Shown: positions 1 through 5,952, numbered from the stretch's first letter. The stretch is DNA of 5,952 bases from a bacterium (GCA_037131655.1 JBAXQP010000171.1:1-5952); one strand, 5' to 3'. Translations and numbers: made by a program. Notes: generated by a model not told the origin, from the letters alone.

Positions 1-1
1 G

Positions 2-547
2 CAGAACAACTGGTACGAGGACGACAACGGCAATGGCGTACTGTCCTTGTCCGGCAATGAGTATACACCTCGTTCAGCTTATGGAGTAGCTCCGGCCGTG
101 AAGGTTTATACAGATGTTGCCCCTCCGTCAACCGTGGACTTCGTTTGCACGGTCACTCTGGTAGATTGGGCTGGCGGAGATGCGGCGACGACCGCGGACG
201 TCACGGTTGATTCCGTGCTCTATCCCGATGTCGCACTCACGGGTACCGGTTCTGTGCGTACCTGTACAATCCCAGCCTTAGCTGCTGGTTCACACGTAGT
301 CACAGTGAAGCCTCTCAAGGCTTTGAGCGAATCTAAAACCGGCTCAACGCCACAGGCCTTCAGCACGCAGTGCGGCGATACCAATGATGACAACAAGATT
401 GATGACTTGGACTTCCTTAGTGTCATCGGCAACTTCGGATCAACCGATCCTGTGCTTAAGCTCATTGGCGACGGCAATGGCGACGATAAAACGGATGACT
501 TAGACTTCCTTAATGTCATCGGTAAATTCGCAACCTCCGGCACCTAA
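2..547 (+). CDS. C-terminal part of a secreted-type protein with a dockerin-like EF-hand pair (5' end outside window)
   Basis: The frame is open to the left edge, so this is the last 181 residues of a longer protein; the internal TTG at 47 is not the real start. Residues about 35-120 look like a small beta-sandwich rich in Thr, Val and Ala. They are followed by two duplicated calcium-loop motifs: residues 126-137 (DTNDDNKIDDLD) and 157-168 (DGNGDDKTDDLD). Each loop has the Asp1-Asn3-Asp5-Asp12 ligand pattern of type I dockerins and is followed by a near-identical helix, DFLSVIGNFG or DFLNVIGKFA. The canonical Gly at loop position 6 is Asn or Asp. Dockerin-type tails bind cohesins in cellulosomes, but in many non-cellulosomal bacteria such tails end extracellular proteins whose partner is unknown; I infer the latter. 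No catalytic domain is visible. The stop codon forms the outer end of the palindrome at 545-607. Confidence 0.85.
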   Translation, partial: QNNWYEDDNGNGVLSLSGNEYTPRSAYGVAPAVKVYTDVAPPSTVDFVCTVTLVDWAGGDAATTADVTVDSVLYPDVALTGTGSVRTCTIPALAAGSHVVTVKPLKALSESKTGSTPQAFSTQCGDTNDDNKIDDLDFLSVIGNFGSTDPVLKLIGDGNGDDKTDDLDFLNVIGKFATSGT

Positions 548-607
548 GCCTTGCATAAAAGAAGGGGCGAAGCTAGAAGCTTCGCCCCTTCTTTTATGCA
601 AGGCTTA
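545..607. terminator. Perfect 30-bp inverted repeat, probable bidirectional terminator
   Basis: Arms 545-574 and 578-607 are perfectly complementary around a 3-nt AGA loop. The core is GGGGCGAAGCT, flanked outward by an A-rich stretch on the left and a T-rich stretch on the right, so either strand gives a GC hairpin followed by U-rich RNA. The stem is far longer than an ordinary intrinsic terminator. The left end is the TAA stop of the dockerin-like gene; the right end (605-607, TTA) matches the stop position of the minus-strand glycosidase remnant, so it lies between convergent genes. A related palindrome is at 2087-2131. Confidence 0.85.
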
Positions 608-738
608 CTCGATATTATTAACCTTTCTTGGGGCTATCGACATGGGTTACCTTCTGTATCCTCTGCGTCTAAGAGCTCTCTATGCATGATTGCACAATTC
701 TGCATAGTGAAAGGAACCCTAAACCGAGGATAAGCAGA
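605..738 (-). pseudogene. Internally deleted remnant of a glycosidase gene paralogous to 2138-4234
   Basis: Both ends of the intact glycosidase unit can be recognised here, with the middle missing. The 3' end: 601-621 matches 2134-2154 at 20 of 21 bases, and 642-653 matches 2177-2188. Reading the minus strand gives KVTHVDSPK against KVTHIDGPK in the intact protein, then a 2-nt length difference that shifts the frame to early TAA codons. The 5' side: a GAGGATA element near 656-663 corresponds to the ribosome binding site of the intact gene, and 686-718 matches its leader at 4269-4301 with identical spacing. A GATAAGCAG match (about 728-737 against 4331-4339) may extend it. About 2 kb of coding sequence, from the start codon to roughly residue 680, is therefore absent. 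It cannot make an enzyme. The alternative, chance similarity, is unlikely because both ends lie in the same order and orientation. Confidence 0.75.
680..718 (-). promoter_or_regulatory. Conserved leader block, copy 1, with operator-like palindrome
   Basis: 686-718 aligns without gaps to 4269-4301 upstream of the intact glycosidase (about 26 of 33 identical, including 12-nt and 9-nt exact runs at the same spacing). Here it sits in a dyad: CTATGCA at 680-686 and TGCATAG at 701-707 surround a central ATTG-CA-CAAT. The half-site TTGTGCAATC on the minus strand resembles half of operators used by some LacI-family repressors. That link is inference. It could also affect the divergent gene at 824. 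Confidence 0.4.
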
Positions 739-749
739 AAGCACCACAG

Positions 750-779
750 TTAAACTCCTGAACTTTAAAATGCTACAAT
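750..779 (+). promoter_or_regulatory. Candidate promoter of the URO-D-like gene
   Basis: TACAAT at 774-779 matches the -10 consensus at five of six bases and is preceded by TG at 771-772, making an extended -10. A weak -35 (TTAAAC, 750-755) lies 18 nt upstream. Transcription would start near 786 and leave a leader of about 38 nt. The call rests only on sequence resemblance. Confidence 0.45.
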
Positions 780-823
780 CAAGATAGACTAACGACAGCC
801 TGTGACTTTGAAAGGACGACTTT

Positions 824-2029
824 ATGCTAGGAATTCAGGACAGGGAAATCATCCATCGTTTGGCGGGCGAGGTGGCGGAGATTGCAGCATTGCCAGTTCA
901 AAAGCAGACGCGCAACTGTTGGCGACAGCTTAACGGCCTAAAGCCTGTTCGTCCCATGGTGATGATCGATCAGGTGTGCTGGAACGAGATGAATGTAGAG
1001 GATGAGCTTGCCCTCACCTGTGAAGATCGTGAATGCCGTATGTATGAAGAAGAGTTGCGTAGGCTGCTTTATCAGTGGCGGCATTTTCGAGGGGATATGG
1101 TTGTCGAGTCGTTCCTCCAAGTGCCGAAGGCCGTGAAAGATACCGAATCGGGCGATACTTCTAAAGTTAATTACGGCCATGCCTATTTTAACCAATTTGT
1201 CTTTGATACCGATCTAGACAAGGTTAGGTTGCCGATCATTACCCACGACGAAGCTGAGACCGCCCGGCGGCTGGAGGTTGCGCATTCACTCTTTGACGGC
1301 ACACTGGAGGTTGCGGCGGATGGTTTTACACCTTACCTTTCAATTTGGGACCCTATTACCATTTGGATGGGTGTCGAGGGTGCGCTCTACGCCTTGATCG
1401 ATCGCCCTGACTATATGCGCGAATTGGTGCGGCGGATGGTGGCCAGCTATCTGAGTATGCTCGACCAGTTGGAGGATCAAGGCCTGCTCTGCCGGCCGCA
1501 GCAAACTATTCATTGCACCGGAGCCTATACCGACGAACTGCCCGCGCCGGGATACAATCCAGCTAAACCGCGAACCAAAGACATTTGGATGTTTGGTCTG
1601 GCGCAGATGTTCTCGACGGTATCGCCGGCGATGTTCGAGGAGTTTGAAATCGATGCGTGTATGCCCATCTTCGAACGCTTCGGCTTGGTCTATTACGGCT
1701 GTTGCGACCCAATGGACCTAAAGATGTCCAAGGTGCGCAAGATCCCGAACGTCCGCAAGATCTCGATGAGCCCGTGGGTCAATGAAGAAATCGGCGCCTC
1801 CGAGATTAAAGGGGATTACGTCTATTCCCGAAAGCCCAATCCAGCTCTTCTAGCCTGGCCCATTTTCCGCGAGAAGTCCGTCCGCGAGCACCTGCAAACA
1901 ACAGTAGACATCTGCGCCCGTCACGGCTGCCCCTTAGAGTTAATCCAAAAAGACATCAGTACTGTAGCCAACGAACCCCAACGTTTATGGCGATGGGCTG
2001 AAATCGCGATGGAAGTGGCGCAAGGGTAG
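824..2029 (+). CDS. URO-D superfamily protein (uroporphyrinogen decarboxylase / corrinoid methyltransferase-like)
   Basis: A 401-residue protein with the look of the URO-D TIM-barrel superfamily, which includes heme-pathway uroporphyrinogen decarboxylase and MtaA/MtbA-type cobalamin methyltransferases. Family-like stretches are VRPMVMIDQVCWNE near residue 42, WDPITIWMGVEG from 175, DRPDYMRELVRRM from 193 (the post-barrel helix seen in many members), and a C-terminal tail ending in EPQRLWRWAEIAMEV. His230-Cys231 (IHCTGAY) and Cys293-Cys294 (YYGCCDP) are candidate zinc or thiol ligands, as in the methyltransferase branch; a heme role is less likely because no tetrapyrrole gene is nearby and the N-terminus lacks the usual URO-D substrate motifs. 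No corrinoid protein gene is in the window. The ATG has AAAGGA at 811-816, 7 nt upstream. There is no signal peptide, so it is cytoplasmic. It converges with the glycosidase-like gene at 2138-4234. Substrate unknown. Confidence 0.8.
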   Translation: MLGIQDREIIHRLAGEVAEIAALPVQKQTRNCWRQLNGLKPVRPMVMIDQVCWNEMNVEDELALTCEDRECRMYEEELRRLLYQWRHFRGDMVVESFLQVPKAVKDTESGDTSKVNYGHAYFNQFVFDTDLDKVRLPIITHDEAETARRLEVAHSLFDGTLEVAADGFTPYLSIWDPITIWMGVEGALYALIDRPDYMRELVRRMVASYLSMLDQLEDQGLLCRPQQTIHCTGAYTDELPAPGYNPAKPRTKDIWMFGLAQMFSTVSPAMFEEFEIDACMPIFERFGLVYYGCCDPMDLKMSKVRKIPNVRKISMSPWVNEEIGASEIKGDYVYSRKPNPALLAWPIFREKSVREHLQTTVDICARHGCPLELIQKDISTVANEPQRLWRWAEIAMEVAQG

Positions 2030-2086
2030 GGGCGTTACTGCTACCAACGAATTTTGGCGCTTTTGGCAGCTAGACTGCGATTTACT

Positions 2087-2131
2087 AATAAGAAAAGGGG
2101 CGAAGCTTCAAGCTTCGCCCCTTTTCTTATT
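2087..2131. terminator. Perfect 21-bp inverted repeat, bidirectional terminator between convergent genes
   Basis: Arms 2087-2107 and 2111-2131 pair perfectly around a 3-nt loop (TCA). The GGGGCGAAGCT core matches the palindrome at 545-607. Outside the core, three stem positions differ between the copies, each with a compensating change in the other arm. A-rich left and T-rich right flanks would supply a U tract in either direction. It lies between the URO-D-like stop (2029) and the minus-strand stop at 2138, the expected place for a shared terminator. Confidence 0.88.
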
Positions 2132-2137
2132 TAAGGC

Positions 2138-4234
2138 TTACTCGATAATATTAATTTCTAGCTTGGGACCATCAATATGGGTTACCTTTGTGCCTGATTT
2201 GTCGACCCTGACACTAAAGCGCGATTGACCGACCAGGACGTTTCTGAACTCAAAGAAAGGCCAGCTTTCAGGGAGCCAAGGTTTGATGGTGACTTTACCG
2301 TTAGCTGCATCCGGCTGTAGTCTCAATAGCCCCCAAACCAGGCTCTCGGGCATGAATGCCGACGACCAGAGCTGCAGGTAGTTCCAGTGTGAGGATTTAA
2401 AGTAGCGCATCTTCTTGCGATCGCCATAAGGGTCCATCCCTTCGGGGAATGCTCCCGGACTGGCATGTCCGCACGTTCGCGCTAGACATCTTACATACTC
2501 AAGTCCTTCTTCATTACGGTCATAGTTGAACTCAGCGACAGCGGCATAACCGGTAGTTACCGGCATCAGACAATTGTTACCGCCGAGGAATACACCATAT
2601 TCACTTTCATATTCGGGGCCTTTATATCTGGCAAGTGCGCGGACAACTCGTTCTTTGGGAGAAATGCCTGCATAGCCAACGCCTTCGAAAGGTCGCCCCC
2701 ACATAATGTTTTCCGTCTCGACGACAGGTTTGTTATTCTCATCGAGGGTTCTTGCATAGCAGCCTTCCTCTTCGACCCAGAACAACTCTTCAAGCTGCTT
2801 GCTGTATCGATCAGCTTCAGAACGGGCCTTTTTGGCATCTTCCAAATCACCCATCTTTTCGCATAAGTCAGCAAAGTCCTTGTAACCTACCGCCAGCAAA
2901 ATAGGATTCGTCTTGTCTCTGGCTCCACCAATTCTATCTTCAAATTCTCCCATTAGAACGCCATCCACGACCGGTTCGGATGCGATGTAATCCCACATGC
3001 CTTTCCTGACTATCGGATAGAGATCTTTTAGGAACTCTTCATCGCCGGTCCAAAGGTAGGTATCCCACACGCAGCGCATATAGAAGGGAGTTTCTCCTAC
3101 GCTGCCCGGATCATAGACGTGACCTGTACTGGCGACTTCGTGGGGAACCTTTCCCCCTTGTTTGTCCGCAATGCCGCCAATCACGCGTAAAGAGGATTTC
3201 ACGGTTTCATGCAGTCCTGCGGCGAGCATGCCGCGAATTGCAGTGAAGGTATCGCAACCAAAATAGCAGGTGAAATCCTGATGGCCTGCCGTCACACAGG
3301 TGCCCAGGCATTCCGAATGCTGGGTCATCCATTCCACATTCAACTTGCTCCATCGATAAGCATCATTGAGCAGTGGCTCCGGGGTTTCTACACAAGTTAG
3401 TTCGCTGGCAATATGACGATAGAAATCCACCTTTTCTTTTAACTTCGCATCCCAGTTAGCGAGCACGTCATCAGCGGTCGCCAACGTTTTGGCTTCGCTC
3501 TGATGATGCCCGGAGATAACCATTCGAACTTTGGCTTGCGGATCTAAATCTAAGTAGAAAGTTGCCAAAACGGAAGTACCGTTGCCGTAGGTTCGCTCAG
3601 GCCCCCACAACTCTTCGCCGATGGCCAGTCTTTCCGGCTTCTTATCGAATTTAACGGCTCCAGTAAAATAACCCCAATCATAGGGTAAATCGGAACCGGA
3701 GATGCCATGCGCAATCGCGCCGTTTTCAATCGCTTCCAATTCCAGTCCAACCGGATCATCCCACCCCGACATCCAAGTGGTTTGGACATCGAAGCGCACC
3801 AGAACCGAAAGGCGAACTTTTTGAACTTCCGGACTTGAAGTCTTAATATCGAACTCAACCCCGAAAGCTTGATCATCCTTAGGAACGAATTGACGTCGCG
3901 TAATGGTCCAGTTGCCTTTATAATAGATATGCTCCGACCAGGCGCCGCCTTCCCCTAAAACGAATTCATCATTCTTTTTACACCATTCACGTCGAATAGC
4001 ATTATAACTTTCTTGAGGCGGCCAACCGGCATCATCGACGCTCAGCCAAACCCCGTCAGCAATCTTGAGCGGGTGCATCCAAATGCCGCCCATCTCCTTG
4101 GTTTTATGCCATCCAAAATCCGGGAAGAACCCATCGCACCAACCGATGCCATAGCATCCGCGCCCCGCCAGCGTATAAGGTTGGTCGAGTTCGGTCGTCA
4201 TTCTTATTTCCGGGATCCCTTTCAATTCGCCCAT
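2138..4234 (-). CDS. Six-hairpin glycosidase, amylo-alpha-1,6-glucosidase-like
   Basis: A 698-residue protein with the usual three-part plan of (alpha/alpha)6-barrel glycosidases: an N-terminal beta-sandwich (about 1-275), a helical barrel (about 283-635) and a C-terminal beta cap (about 640-698) with the typical GLLRLQPDAANGKVTIKPWLP stretch seen in amylo-alpha-1,6-glucosidase/GH78-like proteins. Barrel landmarks are FGCDTFTAIRG (Asp328), KVPHEV (Glu366), TGDEEFLKDLYPIVRKG, GEFEDRIGG (Glu432-Asp433) and FPEGMDPYG (Glu598). Acidic residues in such positions supply the acid and base in these families, but I cannot assign them. No signal peptide is present, so it probably acts in the cytoplasm on imported oligosaccharides. 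The start has AGGAGG at 4241-4246, 6 nt upstream. GH63, GH116 or GH37 relatives are possible alternatives; the exact substrate is not determinable. A decayed second copy lies at 605-738, and it converges with the URO-D-like gene. Confidence 0.8.
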   Translation of the reverse strand: MGELKGIPEIRMTTELDQPYTLAGRGCYGIGWCDGFFPDFGWHKTKEMGGIWMHPLKIADGVWLSVDDAGWPPQESYNAIRREWCKKNDEFVLGEGGAWSEHIYYKGNWTITRRQFVPKDDQAFGVEFDIKTSSPEVQKVRLSVLVRFDVQTTWMSGWDDPVGLELEAIENGAIAHGISGSDLPYDWGYFTGAVKFDKKPERLAIGEELWGPERTYGNGTSVLATFYLDLDPQAKVRMVISGHHQSEAKTLATADDVLANWDAKLKEKVDFYRHIASELTCVETPEPLLNDAYRWSKLNVEWMTQHSECLGTCVTAGHQDFTCYFGCDTFTAIRGMLAAGLHETVKSSLRVIGGIADKQGGKVPHEVASTGHVYDPGSVGETPFYMRCVWDTYLWTGDEEFLKDLYPIVRKGMWDYIASEPVVDGVLMGEFEDRIGGARDKTNPILLAVGYKDFADLCEKMGDLEDAKKARSEADRYSKQLEELFWVEEEGCYARTLDENNKPVVETENIMWGRPFEGVGYAGISPKERVVRALARYKGPEYESEYGVFLGGNNCLMPVTTGYAAVAEFNYDRNEEGLEYVRCLARTCGHASPGAFPEGMDPYGDRKKMRYFKSSHWNYLQLWSSAFMPESLVWGLLRLQPDAANGKVTIKPWLPESWPFFEFRNVLVGQSRFSVRVDKSGTKVTHIDGPKLEINIIE

Positions 4235-4268
4235 CCTTATCCTCCTCGAGCCAAAGAACTACCGTTGA

Positions 4269-4301
4269 ATGATTGCACAAACCGTTATAGATAAAGGAAC
4301 C
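4269..4301 (-). promoter_or_regulatory. Conserved leader block, copy 2, upstream of the glycosidase gene
   Basis: This 33-nt block lies 35 nt before the glycosidase start and is shared with 686-718. Read on the minus strand it contains GGTTCCTTT, then CTATAAC (a possible -10, TATAAC at 4284-4289), then TTGTGCAATCAT. No convincing -35 is visible. The TTGTGCAATC element would lie at or just after the transcription start, where a repressor could act. Its dyad symmetry is weaker than in copy 1. Confidence 0.45.
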
Positions 4302-4638
4302 ATTTAAATGAGAATTGGTATTTTTGACGATGATAAGCAGGATATTTCTCCGTGAAGCCTATAGCTGGTCTAAAAAACCTTTCGTTTGGAACTAGCGTCC
4401 TTCGTTATGGCACTGAGAGCAAGTTGATCGGGGGGGGGTAGGTATCACATTTCTCTAACGTTGTCTCGTTGACATCATCATACTGAGCCGTCTGGTTCCC
4501 GACCCAGTCATATGTTTAATTGGTGTCGCTCTGTACCAGGGTCATTTCATCCATATGCTTGACAGGTTTCATTTAGTGTGGTTTGATCTCAACGTGGGCT
4601 TGGATTCTCTGCGCCCACAAGACACCCGATCCCTCGCA
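4302..4638. other. Intergenic stretch without an intact gene
   Basis: About 340 bases between the glycosidase leader and the end of the next minus-strand gene. It holds a run of nine G at 4430-4438, a possible decayed minus-strand reading frame (4405-4572) and a weak 6-bp inverted repeat (4594-4599 with 4613-4618). I see no RNA gene and no clear terminator with a T tract for the gene ending at 4639. Confidence 0.6.
4405..4572 (-). pseudogene. Possible decayed coding remnant with one in-frame stop
   Basis: From an ATG at 4572 the minus strand reads 18 codons, a TAA, then 36 more codons to a TAA at 4405-4407. The second part is protein-like (TYDWVGNQTAQYDDVNETT, then EKCDTYPPP), and its acidic Asp/Asn/Thr-rich pattern recalls Y-x-x-V-[DN]-E-type motifs in structural or phage-tail-like proteins. 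The CCC codons come from a nine-base C run, a slippage-prone spot. There is no good ribosome binding site. It could equally be chance; I include it because the frame survives both sides of a single stop. Confidence 0.25.
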
Positions 4639-5562
4639 TTATTTCAATCTCAACCGCTGGGCTTCAATAAGCAAGGAGCGACCACTCGCAGGAATCGGTC
4701 GAGTAGGGTGTAAGGGGAAGTCGATTCCTGAGTAAAGTAAGCCGAGCTTGTGACCTTCATAGTCGTAGGCAACAACCCTGGTTCCTGAAGTGAACGGTTT
4801 TGCGAATTTTATCCAAATCTGTTTTGCCCCATCATCGTGACCCACAAACCAACCGTGATCATCCGGACGAGAAGATGAAATCATCCATGAAGCGGTAGAC
4901 GTCTCTCCTTGTACGATGATTCTCGCCCTCTTCTGGAAAATGACCTTGTCTGACACGAAGTCATAGCCCCAGTACACTAAAGAGTGACCCACTCTTATTC
5001 GCTTGGTTACCCGAGATGACGATCGTCGTTCCACTTCGAACTTGGCTGTTAGCACTACGATATCCGCAGATTTATTGTCTGCGCGCGCTTCAATCGCATT
5101 CCTTATTTGGCTGCACTTACCTGATGTAAAGTCAATATAATAGACACTCTTGGCCTTCTCTTCATATGGATCAGTATATGGGTTGATCACAACGCCAGAT
5201 GCGGAAAGATATGCCTTACCTATCTTGTATTTGCGTGGCAGCAAAGGGAGCAAGTTGATACGTAGCAATTTATGCCTTGAATTAAGCACATAAAGATATT
5301 GCCCTGTAGCGCTTCCAAAAACAAGACGATCTTCACCACACGCAATTGGAGCAAACAGGCCGTAGCGGTACACAACATTGTTATTATGATCCAACACATG
5401 AGCCTCTTTACTAAACTCCCATATCACATCTGATCCACTGCGGATCCTCTTCTCAAATGGGACATATATTCCCAGCTCGGTAGTGATAAAACTTACGAAG
5501 CATATTAAAACGCCAAGTAGCACCAAAACAAATACTGACTTACGCCATTTTCCTTGAAGCAT
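4639..5562 (-). CDS. Unrecognised membrane-anchored protein, beta-rich exported domain
   Basis: A 307-residue protein I do not recognise. The N-terminus MLQGKWRKS has positive charges, then one hydrophobic helix (about residues 9-28, SVFVLVLLGVLICFVSF) with no clear signal peptidase or lipobox site. It is therefore probably a signal anchor leaving the rest outside the cytoplasmic membrane. The remainder is beta-rich with short repeats of the kind VIWEF, VLDHNNNVVYRYG and TGQYLYVLNSRHKLLRINL, which look like blades of a PQQ/WD-type propeller. The repeats are too irregular to count, so this is only an impression. The C-terminus is basic (RSLLIEAQRLRLK). I chose the ATG at 5562 over the in-frame TTG at 5617-5619 because a strong ribosome binding site precedes it and the extra 19 residues would bury the membrane helix. 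It is in the same direction as the gene ending at 5679, 116 nt downstream of it. Confidence 0.65.
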   Translation of the reverse strand: MLQGKWRKSVFVLVLLGVLICFVSFITTELGIYVPFEKRIRSGSDVIWEFSKEAHVLDHNNNVVYRYGLFAPIACGEDRLVFGSATGQYLYVLNSRHKLLRINLLPLLPRKYKIGKAYLSASGVVINPYTDPYEEKAKSVYYIDFTSGKCSQIRNAIEARADNKSADIVVLTAKFEVERRSSSRVTKRIRVGHSLVYWGYDFVSDKVIFQKRARIIVQGETSTASWMISSSRPDDHGWFVGHDDGAKQIWIKFAKPFTSGTRVVAYDYEGHKLGLLYSGIDFPLHPTRPIPASGRSLLIEAQRLRLK

Positions 5563-5566
5563 ACTT

Positions 5567-5574
5567 TCTCCTCC
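5567..5574 (-). promoter_or_regulatory. Strong ribosome binding site that fixes the start at 5562
   Basis: On the minus strand GGAGGAGA lies here, its GGAGG core 7 nt before the ATG. It decides for the 307-residue product and against the upstream TTG at 5617-5619, which would give 326 residues. Confidence 0.75.
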
Positions 5575-5635
5575 ACATAGGCAAATAATCCTTGGCGACC
5601 GCACGTTCGCATCCCACAAGGTTGGTATTGACCTG

Positions 5636-5654
5636 CCCCCCTTCCCAAGGGGGG
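5636..5654. repeat. Short GC-rich perfect hairpin
   Basis: CCCCCCTT (5636-5643) pairs with AAGGGGGG (5647-5654) around a 3-nt loop. It lies 25 nt beyond the stop of the minus-strand gene at 5679. No T tract follows on either strand, so it is not a classical intrinsic terminator. It could be an RNA 3'-end stabiliser or a small dispersed palindrome. Confidence 0.5.
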
Positions 5655-5678
5655 ACTACCGGGAAATCTAAATGTCAA

Positions 5679-5952
5679 CTACGGCTTGTTGGGTTTGGTT
5701 GGTGGCGGTTTGATTGGGGTGGGGGTTGGTTTGGTTTCCTCGGTCTTTTCTTCGGCTTTTTTAGCGGCGCGTTGTGCGGCGACTGTGGCGGATTGTTTGA
5801 TTGCTTGGTCGATGATAGCCTTAATCGTCGCGTTCTGAATAATGATGCTCTCAAAAGGCGATTCGTTGCCGCCGAGCATTGAGCCTCGTGATGACTCGTC
5901 AGGTTTTGTACCTGACAAGATCATGCACAAAACGCCGATTGGCTGGCCTGTA
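5679..5952 (-). CDS. C-terminal end of an unrecognised protein with a Lys/Glu/Pro/Thr-rich tail (5' end outside window)
   Basis: The frame runs off the right edge, leaving 90 residues and the TAG stop. The first half (TGQPIGVLCMILSGTKPDESS and on to PFESIIIQNATIKAIIDQA) looks folded. From about residue 55 it turns into an Ala/Lys/Glu helix (AAQRAAKKAEEKTEE) and then a Pro/Thr/Lys stretch ending PPPTKPNKP. Such tails are often flexible linkers or wall/envelope spacers. I do not recognise the family. The possible starts at 5930 (TTG) and 5924 (ATG) lack a ribosome binding site, and the frame continues upstream without a stop, so I treat it as partial. Confidence 0.6.
   Translation of the reverse strand, partial: TGQPIGVLCMILSGTKPDESSRGSMLGGNESPFESIIIQNATIKAIIDQAIKQSATVAAQRAAKKAEEKTEETKPTPTPIKPPPTKPNKP

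Noticed and set aside
220..543. Long open frame on the minus strand opposite the dockerin-like domain.
   Set aside because: It is the mirror of the duplicated calcium-loop coding sequence, has no ribosome binding site, and the plus frame has clear dockerin-like motifs.
551..733. Small plus-strand open frame after the first palindrome.
   Set aside because: It starts inside the hairpin stem and runs over the glycosidase remnant, which reads on the other strand; no ribosome binding site or protein-like composition.
545..2131. The two palindromes as ends of a transposon flanking the URO-D-like gene.
   Set aside because: Each is a self-contained hairpin at convergent gene ends, no transposase is present, and the sequences next to them are explained by glycosidase gene ends in the same orientation.
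4594..4618. Inverted repeat GTGGGC/GCCCAC downstream of the gene ending at 4639, as a terminator.
   Set aside because: Six-base arms with a 13-nt loop and no T tract on the minus strand; too weak to call.
5563..5619. TTG start at 5617-5619 for the membrane-anchored protein.
   Set aside because: It has no ribosome binding site, whereas GGAGGAGA sits directly before the ATG at 5562, which also places the membrane helix at the N-terminus.
5592..5882. Plus-strand open frame rich in Gly, Phe and Trp.
   Set aside because: It is the complement of the Lys/Pro/Thr-rich coding tail of the minus-strand gene and crosses the hairpin at 5636-5654; its composition is an artefact of that tail.

Overview
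The window looks like a stretch of chromosome from a free-living, carbohydrate-using bacterium. It carries the end of a secreted-type protein with a dockerin-like calcium-binding tail, a URO-D superfamily protein and a large six-hairpin (alpha/alpha)6 glycosidase-like enzyme. The form of the tail (two GDxNxD loops after a small beta-rich domain) and the URO-D/glycosidase pairing resemble uncultured Armatimonadota or Planctomycetes-type genomes. That placement is an inference from protein style; there is no rRNA or marker gene here.

Layout: (1) 2-547 (+), 3' end of the dockerin-like protein. (2) 545-607, a perfect 30-bp inverted repeat acting as a probable bidirectional terminator. (3) 605-738 (-), the remains of a second copy of the glycosidase gene: its last ~18 codons lie directly next to its leader, with about 2 kb of coding sequence missing. 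(4) 824-2029 (+), URO-D superfamily protein with its own promoter and ribosome binding site. (5) 2087-2131, a second long perfect inverted repeat, related to the first. (6) 2138-4234 (-), the intact glycosidase-like gene. (7) 4302-4638, no intact gene, with a possible decayed reading frame on the minus strand. (8) 4639-5562 (-), an unrecognised membrane-anchored protein. (9) 5679-5952 (-), the C-terminal end of an unrecognised protein with a Lys/Glu/Pro/Thr tail.

The most notable structure is a repeated unit made of a long palindrome, the minus-strand glycosidase gene and its leader. It is complete at about 2087-4340 and internally deleted at about 545-738. The two palindromes differ at three stem positions, each difference matched in the opposite arm, so pairing has been kept while sequence changed. 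The two leaders share a 33-nt block with identical spacing. I read this as duplication of the glycosidase gene, loss of one coding sequence, and survival of its terminator and leader. The URO-D and glycosidase genes converge on the second palindrome and may belong to one carbohydrate-related locus, but nothing here shows their substrate. I found no CRISPR array, tRNA, rRNA or insertion sequence, and nothing I can defend as a wholly new system.
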